Shown here one piece after another: positions 26,001 to 38,000 of a DNA stretch of 64,000 bases. The position numbers and the translations under genes are program-made. The stretch is taken from positions 41,092,761 to 41,156,760 of the forward strand of contig CM067306.1 in the NCBI GenBank assembly GCA_034231615.1, written 5' to 3'. Under the pieces are notes generated by a model. That model was not told the DNA's origin. It did not search any database and worked only from the letters and a program-made list of their open reading frames with translations. The stretch is from Meghimatium bilineatum (taxonomy: Eukaryota > Mollusca > Gastropoda > Stylommatophora > Philomycidae). Positions within the stretch are counted from its first letter, which is position 1. Every line of letters begins with the position of its first letter.

Positions 26001-29000
26001 TTTTGGCAAAGCAGCACCTCGTCTAGGAAGGCATATCAACCCAAAGTCTAATTCGACTATTGCCGTTACTAAACAAGGCTCATATGGAAGAAATTAGGTT
26101 TGGGACCTAGAGACACAAAGGGTGGTAATGGAATGGTCTTCCTACACTAGGAACAGCTCGCTGGCTGTGAAGTGCCTTGTCAGAGGAAAAACAAACAATG
26201 GGTGACCCAGGAAAACTATCAGCTCGTCTCGTGATATAGCTCCCTCTGAGTAGAAGGCTCCTTCAATAGGTATTGCACTAAGCTGAAAGCTGATGCCTCC
26301 TGAGTATGTAAGAAAGCTCGAAGAAACCACTGCACATAGGAAGTAAGAACTAATTGCTCGCAATTCTTGGGGTTTGTGAAGAAGGAGGATGTAGGTTTTA
26401 GGTCTGGAAGATTTTAGATAAATATGGTACATGTAGGAGTATGTAGGTTTTAGGTCTGGAAGACTTTAGATAAATATGGTACATGTAGGAGTATGTAGGT
26501 TTTAGGTCTGGAAGATTTAAGATAAATATGGTACATTTTTTGCAACATGGTTTTTGGATCATTTTTACTATGGAATGGGACATTATGCTCCACTTGGCAT
26601 GGAGCTTGATTTATTGATAGCTATTTCTCTCATATGCATGGCAGGTCACAGTTTCAGTGGTGAAACTGATTAAATTTGTTTGGTTTGGACATGTAACGAG
26701 ACAAGACTCACTTGCTAAAATTGTTTTGCAAGGAACAGTCGAGTGTAAAAGAAGAGTTGCACAATGAAAACCTGGATTGATAACATCATGGAAATGATGG
26801 TCTGGGAATGATTTTTCTAGTCCTCCAAATGGCTGAGGATAGAGTTTGGGGAGCTTTTTGTGCTGATGTCATGTCTCCAGTGTGGCACTCTACGACCCAG
26901 ACGGATTATAGGATTATGGGTATTATTATTCCCCCCCCCCATCTCTTTCTTATACATTTTTTTTTCATCAAGGGTTGTATCAATGGACTTCTATGGGCGC
27001 AATGACATCACTCTAGGAGGCTTTCTGGAAAGATTTTGCTTCAGGTAACAATTTGAGCAGTCATATCTCTTACAGTCTGTATCTATAGACCTACTTATGT
27101 GAAATTGTGATTGCTTCAGGTAACATTTGGAGCAATCATAGTTTGCATCTAGACCATTGGTGCAACAGAAAACCTTAGTAGATGATGTGCCATTATATTG
27201 AAGTTCTCTTCTTAAAGAAGCTTCATGGCACATCATCTATAGTTATGCTTTTCATGCTTTTATTTTGTTTTTGCCATGTGTTTATGGAGGGAAGAGTACC
27301 TGGGTAGAGGAGAAAGGGCAGACCAAGAAGATGATGGACTGACGACATTAAAGATAACATGAATACATCGCTAGAAAATGCAAGCCACATCGCACAAGAC
27401 AGAGAGAGGTTCAGAGAGTTCATTGGGAAGACAACATTCTGGAAGGAATACGTCACATGACAATGTGTTTATGATTTGTATATTTTTATATATGTCTATA
27501 CCCTATGTGGTTAAGAGGGAGCCAGAGATGTACTGCGCAGCACTGGGGAGGAGGAAACTGACAGCACTGTTTTTACCTGTCACTGATGCCCATCATAGAG
27601 GTACAATGACTCAGGATGTGACAACCCTTTTGACTTGAACATTTGGTTGCATGCCTGGAGCAATAAGGAAGTTCAGCATAACCAGTAGTCAATTAGTGGC
27701 AGAGAATGAGCACAGTGAACCCTATCTTGGCTGTAGTGGCTTGGAGCAGTGCATAGGTAGAAACCTGCCTTCCTGGTGGTGTGATAGTTATTCTCTGGCT
27801 CTGGTCTGGAGTTGGCCGAAAATCCACAGACTCCCCAGCAATATAATGCCAGTACAACAAATATTATTTTCAAAATGAGATCGGACGCCGCCTCGGTTAT
27901 CAAGGTCCGCAGCAGGCAGTGGGTAATCATGCTGCTCTGACCAAGAAATTAACTGCTGGAGTGCATAAAAAACAACAACACAAACATCGACATGCACAAT
28001 ACACATACAGCAGCAACACCTACACAAACACCAAAACATTAAACCCATAAAACTTTGGAGGGAGAACCAGCAGAGCCAAGATTGTCATAAAACAAAGTCT
28101 TCGCTTAACATCCTACAACTGAACATCTGTAGTATAAGAAACAAAAACTAGAGTTTACTAATTTACTACACATTCACAAGATACTTGTGGCCCTCTTACA
28201 AGAGATGATGCACAAAGACACTAATCCATGTCTGTCAGGATATACCAGCAATGCCTGTAAGTGTACCAACTGCCATGACATACTTACTTATACCAGGAAT
28301 GACATTCTGGGACATGTCACCCAGCTAACAGCTCATCTCACAAACATGCAGAAGGTGACCATCTGACACACTGGAGTAAAATACACAATCTACAACATAT
28401 ACAGTCCACCTCAGACAACCTGCAATTTACTGGAAATCCATACAGCACAATTTCTCAAAACAATACTTACTGGTGACTGTAATGGCCACTCACCCCTTGG
28501 GGTTAGCAAAACCACAATAAGACAGGAAGATATATAGAGGAGCTTTGTGAAACAACAAACCTGTCAGTTCTTCAAGATGCAAAGTCTGTACCAACACTTT
28601 TGCATAGTAGCCATCCATCTCTCAGTTGACCTGACTTGACTATCTGTTCATCCGATGTAATAGATTCTTGCTCTATAGAAATCCTTGATGACATCAGAAG
28701 TGACCATAGATCAATCCTCACCACCATAACTACACCCAACAAAGCATATTTCAAACAGAAAACTCGCTGGAATTTTAGCAAGGCAGATTGGAAACTATTC
28801 TAAGAAACATTTGATTTCCTGCTATGTAATATCATCAGCAATGATATAGAATAATTTACTGCTGAGATGAAAAAAGCTATCCTCAATTTAGCATCACAAA
28901 GGATCCCAAGGGGCAGTAGGAAATCTTACAAAACCATTCTACAGTATTCTACTATATATATAAAATTCTACTGTGCTACTTTCTTTACAGAAATAACAGA

Positions 29001-32000
29001 AGTAATGTTTATAGGCAGAGAGCCCTATACAATCAACATAAAGATAAATGATTAATTACTGAAATAAATGCCGGAATTTAAATATCTTGGGAGCATTTTA
29101 CTGATGACAGAAGAATGTACAGAGTGATTGAGACACAAATCTATCTCAATTTAAACCAAAAGGCAAATAATAAATTCAGTCTTCGTACCAACATTGTGTT
29201 ATCAATGTCAGACACAGACATTACAAAGAACACAAGAGAAAACTTACTATGTGTGAAATGAGATGCCCATGAAAAGCAGCAAACAGAACAAGAAGAGGTC
29301 ACGTGAGAAATGAAGAGAGTACAAGAATTTTTGGAATGATGTCTGTGATAAAATATATTGAAAAGTGGAGACTAATGGTTTGGCCACTTAATAAGAATGA
29401 GCCCTTTTTGACCACTGGCTAGAGCATACAACATTAGAATGGAAACAGCAAAATACAGGGAAAGACCAATAAGGTGGATTGAAGGAGTTAAAAAAAGTTC
29501 TGAGATCACAATATTACTGCATGTCAAGTGACCAAAGATGTCTTGTCTCAAAAACAAGTTCTGAGATCACAATATTACTGCATGTCAAGTGACCAAAGAT
29601 GTCTTGTCTCAAAAACAAGTTCTGAGATCACAATATTACTGCATGTCAAGTGACCAAAGATGTCTTGTCTCAAAAACAAGTTCTGAGATCACAATATTAC
29701 TGCATGTCAAGTGACCAAAGATGTCTTGTCTCAAAAACAAGTTCTGAGATCACAATATTACTGCATGTCAAGTGACCAAAGATGTCTTGTCTCAAAAACA
29801 AGTTCTGAGATCACAATATTACTGCATGTCAAGTGACCAAAGATGTCTTGTCTCAAAAACTGATTGTCATTCAATCCTGCGACACCTTACAGTAATAGCA
29901 GATAAATGATAATAAATAGATAATGTAATGTTAGAGAGAATTACAACTTTCAAAGATAGTACAGAAAGATATTGAGAATATTAAAAAAAATTGGTCACAT
30001 ATTTTATTCAGGATGTAGACATAAATCCAGAATTTTTTGGCTGTGTTGATTTTCTAGGCAATATAAATACATTTATTATTTTGCCATTGCTTTCTGAACA
30101 GTCCAGATGCAGAATTGTCTGTGGCAGGATTCAAACCCAGTACCTTGGCTGTCACAGACATGCTCTATACTGTGCCGCACAGAGCAGGACTATTGAGAAT
30201 ACCCTGGTCAAAAAGATGAATCAAGAAATGCTATGAACATTGATAGTGAAAGAGGGTTACTCTCCTAAACAAACATCATAAAAAATTGAGGTTTTTTAGC
30301 CATGTAAGGAAACATATCAAAACAATCAATATCCATGCTATTCAAGAACTGCACAGAATAGCTTTGAACAGACAGAATTGGAGAGATCTGACCTTTGCCC
30401 TATGTGCTAACTTCAGCTCAAAAGGAAAATGAATGAAGGAGACATATCATCAGCACAGAAGAATTAGTAATGGAAGGCATGATTGATGGTAACATAGGAA
30501 AAGACAGTTCACAATTTTTATGTTTAAGAGACATCACAGTGTTTGAGCAGGGCATTTGTTGCACCAAGTCAACTCTCCCAGAATTGTGAGATGCTAAGAG
30601 CATCTATAAATAAGACTTTATTTTAGGAAGAATATGTTACCTGGATGAATGAAGACATGGAAAACACTGGAAGGACTAACAATACAAAAAGATGGAGGGC
30701 GTTTGTTGAGGACCTGTGCTCCACAAGAAGTTAAAAGATAAATTCTGCCGAAGATGAATGTGTTGGGCCACCATCGCAAATAAAATGTTGACATTATGCA
30801 TTTCCATTCTCTGGGTTACATGCTGATAGAAATTTGAGTTTACGAATGAATGCCAGAGAAGAAAAGATAAATAATCATGGATTAATATATAAGAGGATTC
30901 CTGTGGCGTAGTAGTTACATCATATGTAGTATGTTCTGAAGTTGTGGATTTGATAGCAGACAGTTACATCTTTACAATGTTCAGTCCTCTGAAGATTGGT
31001 TGAAGCTGCAGAGTTACGTACTCTTAAGTGGTATACTTGGCAGTTGGTTGAGAGCAATAGAGTAATATATGGGAAAATATGAGTACAATGAAGTCAATCC
31101 TATACTCAATTAAAGACTTTAAAAAATAATGTGTAAAAGGTACAATCTGAAATAATCTGATATGTGTCAGTAACAATGTTTTTGTTTTAGACATGTTATG
31201 TCCTACTCTGTGACGGAGACATGTGGGGAGCTGAAGTCTGTGCTCTATTGCCATATGTGTTGCTATTGTTGTTGTAATCCCATGGGGTTGTAGAATGTCT
31301 GATATTGTCAATACATTTACATCTTGCCCTCATCCCGGGTATTCTATAAATAACCACACTATCAGAGGATATCTGGCAAAGTGGAAAGCGCAAAAGTAAC
31401 AAAACCAAGAATTGATATTGCTATTACAGAATCTAACTAACAAACAGTGCAACCAATGTAAAAGAGGAATATTAATAATAAATTTATTAACAAAGACTTT
31501 TTCTCCGTTACGGTCTAACAAGGACCTTTATCCAGAAACTTAAATAATTGCCTTTTTCACTTTTTTTGTCATTTCTGATGCACGGAGATGGAGTGGTGAA
31601 ACCTTCTCTGTGCATTTTTAATAGTTAAATAGGTACAATATGGGAAGAAGTACTTACATTTTAACAAAACAAATCTTAAACTTGAATAGAACTGATCCTA
31701 CATTATTAACGAAACAAAAAATGTGTTGATAAAGAAACATTTTGCAGTCGCTAAATGCATTTATCATCTGCCGGATGCATCGATCTGCTTGCTATGCACC
31801 AAGATTCCTCCTCCCCCCTCCTGGATGACCCTGAGGGGGGATGGGGATTCTTGGAGTGCATAGCATGCAGATAAATTCATCCGGCAGCAGTCATAGTCAC
31901 TTTTTAAATCTTTGATTAAATTAACCCTTTTGACAATAAGGTTTACTAGTGATGTGATTGCAGTGACATCACGAAAGCTGCACATACTATGACAGAGTCG

Positions 32001-35000
32001 GGATGAGAATGAGCAGAATATATATATATATATATATACTACTATCTTTAGACATAATTGAGCAAGTATGTTTACTGAGTCTAATGTGACCTGAAATACT
32101 TTTTATATGTCATGTACCGGGTATGATTATTTACTTTGTGATTTGGTACTTACAGAAAACAGTACTCCTGCCCTTCACCCACATGTGATACATCAATGAT
32201 TGACCATGTCCGTCGATTCGTCCATGGCAATTCTTGTATCAATGTTTTACTAAAGAAGTTAGAAAATGAGGTGCCTGGTGGAAAGGAGAACATCCTAATG
32301 TGGAGCTGGTGCCGCAAATGTAAACAGGTAACCTATGACCTCTGCCACAGAAAACTTGAGATATATTGTAACCTGCAGAATGCAGCATTCATTTTGGCTG
32401 ATCCACTTTATCTGTGTTTTTTACATGCTGACAATAAGAATTATTCACAAAGTAATCAATACAGAGAGCTGATAAATCAGGTCAATCAAGATGAATTATG
32501 AAGTTTGCAGACCGTAATATCTAAAGTGGGTTGTGTCTCTACATTCTTGTATATGTGTGTTTGTTTTCATGTACTATGGCCATCTGTAGTATATAATAGT
32601 ATTAATATTTATAGTAAGTAGTTCATTCCCCAGTTGAGGTTGAAATATTTTTTCAGACTGCAACGCCTCCACCATATATCAGTTCTTTTGTTTAAAAAAA
32701 AATCATTGTTTATCCTCTGTTCAGTAATTTTTCTTGATAAAGATATTATGCATTAAATGTTGACTTATTCTGTCTTGTTTACTGTTATCTATATTTTTTC
32801 TTACCACTTAGTATGTGCTCTGTAAGACTACCTTGTGTTTTGTGTAACTGTTCTTACCAAATTCCAAACCAAATATTAATAAGAATATATAACAAAAGAA
32901 TATCCGGGCATACGGCCAAAGGTAGACCAAGAAAACAGTGGATAGAAAATATCAAGATAGCCTTGAACAAACATGGACTTAATGCACCAAGCAACACATC
33001 TGACTTTGGAATGATAACTTAAGCTCCCACCTCTATGCTTAATGGTAGGTGTGAATAAAATCAACAATCATTCACCTGGGGACAGGAATCATGCTCGCTG
33101 AGAGAAAAAGTTCAATACCTTATGGGCACACACACACAGCCGTCCAAGGTGACAAGCACTGTTCAGCTCTAGAACAAAAAGCTAGTCCCTGACGCTCCTA
33201 AATATGTGTATAGACTCAGACTTACGAGTGGTTCACGTTGTTGGTGAACAACACTTCAGCTAATAGGGCGAATGAGTCCGAGCCCAACTCTTCTGTCGAG
33301 TTTTCTAAACCAGAACCAGTCTCGAGGATGAGAAGATGAGTTTCACTGGCGACGAAACACCTTGTGCAAGATAGACGTGAAGGACAAACCGTCTCGGCGT
33401 AGAGTCAGCACATATTCGCTGCCTGGCGACAGATAGGAAGGCTGTCACAGGCTAGGGTAGCCCACCTGAAATATCAAGGCATGGTGAAATCCGCTGTGCT
33501 TCACCTACTAGGCGCATAGCGGTGGCACAACGTAACTACGCTCCTGACGAAAATCACACGAATATCCGTGCTGATTACAATGAAGCGAACTCAAAACAAA
33601 CAAACAAACCTGGGGACAGACAGACAGTAGACAATGGACTGTTTCTATTCCATTAAAGTATTTTTCACAAGGTGCACAGGCGTACCTTCAAATACATGCA
33701 GATAAGGAACACCCGTTGCATTCTGAAATATAGAAAGTTATAGGCAGCAGACTTAAGAGAGGGAAGTCATGAATGGGACATGCTGAGGATGTCATACAAA
33801 GTGTGTGCAGATTGCAAGATGTGGCAGCAGGTACGGAATGGATAGGTCTACCCACAGATTTCGAAACTTGTTTGAGAATAGTAATAACACTAAGCAGAGA
33901 ATAGTGAGAATGCCAAAGGGGGGGGGATGTGATTATATACACTGATGGATCTGTGATTAGACATGTTTGCAGTGCTTGGGCCTTCACAGCTCAGTATGCA
34001 GGTAAAACGATCAGGGAGGAGAGTGGGTCCTTTGCTGTGACTATGAGTAGCATGACCATGGAGATTATTGAGGTGACCAGGCATTTGTGTGAGTAGGCAC
34101 ACAGAAGGTAACACAGGTCTGCATCTTGAGTGACTCTATGAGTATGATTAGGAAGGTACAAGTGGGTCTCGTTCGCGAACAGTGGATTGAGGCCTTGAGA
34201 AAGGTGAGGCTGATAGCGGTTACATTTATTTTCGTGCCAGAACATGTGGGTGTTTGAGGCAATGAAAGAGAACTGACGTCATGCACGATTATGGCACAGG
34301 GTGATGGGGCAATGGATCGAGCTGAAGTTTTGAACTCCTTAAGAGATATAGCACGCAAGAGTGAGACTAGTGTGGATGATTATTCCTTTTCAATGGCCAG
34401 GATTAAAGAACAGAGTTTGAAATGCAGTGTTGCCAGAAGTAGATTTTGGAAGGCGCAGAAGAATGATGGTCAACCAGCATAGAACTGGTACTGTCAGCAG
34501 AAGTGTAATGGTGGACGCACTCAGGGAGAGATCGGAGCAACTATGGACATGTCCAGTTTGCAGTGATGATGATTCAGAGACTAACTAACTATTTTTCACA
34601 AACCTTTTGTTTCTTTTGTTTAACTTCTCTTCTTCTGCATTCGTTCTCATACTCCTGCAGATTAGCAAGATGTAGTCCGGAGAACTTTAATGCGTAGTTT
34701 AACTTCTCTGTGTTTGCAGTAGTAATCCATGTACTATTATGTCAGGTGACACCAGTTGTTCCAATCAGTGGAGACACATGGGGTCTTTCTTTTGCCAAGT
34801 ACCTCGACCTTCGCTTTCATTCATCCTCATTTTTGAGACGTGGATCTGCAGAGCCTTGTCAGCACTCTCTGCACCATGACCACTTCCAGTATTTTGGACA
34901 TCGGAACATTGTAGCATCTTTCAAGTAAGTTAGTTATAGTTGTATGTCAGACAATAGAAGAATAGTTGCATGCAAGACGAGAAATTGTTGTTCTGTTGGC

Positions 35001-38000
35001 TTTTTTTCATCATCTATGGGGATCATTTGACAGAGGACAAAGGTAAGAAATTTAGACAAGACAATGATGATTTTTTCACAGGTGACAGGCTACCGCCCAA
35101 CTTTCCTTAATTACCTCCTACGATTTGCCTGTCAAGAAGACAGAAAAGAGGAAAATTAAAAAAATGCAGACAACTCAGTGGATGAAAATACATGTGAAAT
35201 CAATGAACTTCTGTTTGCCGAAGATCAAAGCCTGATATACAATGACGTAGAAAACATGCAAATCCACATAGATGCACTGTCAACAGCTTGTAAGAAGTCA
35301 GTCAGTTCCTCTTTTGCCAAGTTTGGCACATAGGGAGGATGTCATAGTTCTCAATGCCTGTCGGTCTGTTGCCAAGGATTGCAGGTCTTCTGCATTTATG
35401 TCTATTGATTTTAATTCATTCATAAATGTTCTTCTGAGCATTGTTTTTGGTCTTCCCTGTTTTCTTTTCCCGTCTGGTGTCCACATGAAGGCTTGTCGTG
35501 GAATTATGTCTTCCTTCATTCTAATATGTGGCCGATATATATCCAGTGGTGTTTTCTGATGATGTTCGTCACATATTCTTGTTTTGTCTCCTCTCTTAGT
35601 CCTCTCCAATGACTAACTGACATTGCTCTTTACACATTTTGACATTGCTCTTGGGTTATTTTGACCTATGGAATGGGGCAGCAAATAGTTAGTTAGTCAT
35701 TGAATCATCATCACTGCAAACTGGACACGTCTATAGTTGCTCCAGTCTCTCCCTGTGTGTATCCGCCATTACACTTCTGCTGACAGTACCAGTTCTCTGC
35801 TGGTTGACCATCATTCTTCTGTACCCTCCAAAATGTTCACATATAGCAACACCGCACTTCAAACCCTGCTCTTTATTCCTAGTCATTGAAAAGGAATCAT
35901 CATCCACTTGGCTACAGAATAATAACTATGCAGAATATGATTGGCAAGCTTTTGGAAAAAATTGTGGCCCAGAAGGTATCGTGAAAGAAATAAGTGTTTA
36001 CCAACATTGTTAGGAGGATATCGTTGAGGAAAGAAGACATGGCAGAATGCAGCCATATTTGCGCAGGATGTTTTTGAGGGGTTTGATTCGCGCATGGAGA
36101 CATGTGCGGTCGCAATAGACCTTGAGGATGCGTACAATAGGGTGTCCTTGGATATCTTGATGCACCAGCTGTTAAATCTTGCAGTTAATCCTTTTGTCGT
36201 GCGTTGGGTTGGCGCCGCCCTGATGCACAGGGTTGTAGTTCTTAAGTGTGGTAACTGGATATCTACACCAATGGTTATTAGCCCTGGCCTGCCACAGGGA
36301 TCGCCTCTATCTCCTGTACTTTTCAATGTATACACAGTACATATCGCTTGCAATCAAATCACAGGTGTTGGCAGAACGATGTCATATGCTGATGATATCC
36401 TGGTGTATAGACAGGGCAGAAATCGAGAAGAGTGCGTCGTGGAACTACAGAAGGAGCTGGACAGACTGACAAATTGGTGTCGAGATACGGGAGCAGTGGT
36501 TAATCCGTCTAAGGTATTCGTGACGTGGTTTTCCTTGAACAATCACATGGTAAAGACACCCATGGCACAAGTTTCGTTGTCCGGGAAAAGTTTAGAAAGA
36601 ACTAGCACAATGAGATATCTGGGTGTGTTTTTTGACAGAAGCCTGAGTTTCAGGGAACATGTTGACCACATTATCATAAGGGCAGGCAAAGGCTTAGCAG
36701 CAATGAAGGTTATGGCTGCTGCGCAGTGTGAGCAAAGATTGTTATTTCTTTTGTACCAGGGTTTGGTTGTGGCTGTGGTGGAATATGCACTGGCAATTCT
36801 GACTCTTAGCCAAACTCAGATCGAAAGACTGGATAAAGTCCATAATGCAGCAATGCGTATCATTCTGGGATGCACAAGAGACACATCGACAAGAGCTATG
36901 CGATACCTACTTGACTGCCCAACAGCTGAGCATAGATTACAGTATTGCCGTGCACTGGCGTACCTTCAAATACATGCAGATAAGGAACACCCGTTGCATT
37001 CCGAAATACAGAAAGTTAAAGGCAGCAGACTCAAGAGAGGAAGGTCGTGGATGGGGCGTGCTGAGGATGTAATACAAAGCGTGTGCAGATTACAGGATGT
37101 GGCAGCAAGTGCGGAATGGATAGGTCTACCCACAGATTTCGAAACTTGTTTGAGAGTAGTAATATCACTTAGCAGAGAATGCAGAGAATGGTGTCCCACA
37201 GCTGTGGAGAAAGAAGTGCAGGCTTTAATCAGTGAGAATACCAAAGAGGGGGATGTGATTATATACACTGATGGATCTGTAATTAGGCATGTTTGCAGTG
37301 CTTTACAGCTCAGTGCGCAGGTAAAACGATCAAGGAGGAAAGTGGTGCCTTTGCGGTCACTACAAGTAGTATGACCATGGAGACTATGGCGGTGACCAAG
37401 GCATTTGAGTGGCTTCGCACACAGAAAGTAACGCAGGTCTGCATCTTGAGTGACTCTATGAGTATGATTAAGAAGGTACAAGTGGGTCTCGTTCACGAAC
37501 AGTGGATTGAGGCCTTGAGAAATGCGAGCTTGAAAGCGGTTACATTTATTTTCGTGCCGGGACATGTGGGCGTTCGAGGCAATGAAAGAGCGGATCAACT
37601 GGCATCGTGTGCGATTGTGGCAAAAGGCTATGGGGCAATGGATTGCGCTGACGTTTTGAACTCCTTAAGAGATATAACACGCGAGAGTGAGACTAATGTG
37701 GATGATGATTCCTTTTCAATGGCTAAGATTAAAGATCAGGGATTGAAATGCGGTGTTGCTAGAGGTGAACATTTTGGAGGGCGCAGAAGAATGATGGTCA
37801 ACCAGCATAGGACCGGTACTGTCAGCAGAAGTGTGATGGCGGATACACTCAAGGAGAGATCGGAGCAACTATGGATGTGTCCAGTTTGCAGTGATGATGA
37901 TCCGACGACTAACTAACTAACTAACTAACTAACATCATCCACACTAGTCTCACTACTAGTACTATGGAGTTCAAAACTTCAGCTCGATACATTTCCCCAT

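Noticed and set aside
29985..30195. A real tRNA gene on the minus strand
   Set aside because: A and B boxes are present but the acceptor and anticodon stems do not pair properly and sister copies share a long non-tRNA body, so it is a SINE.
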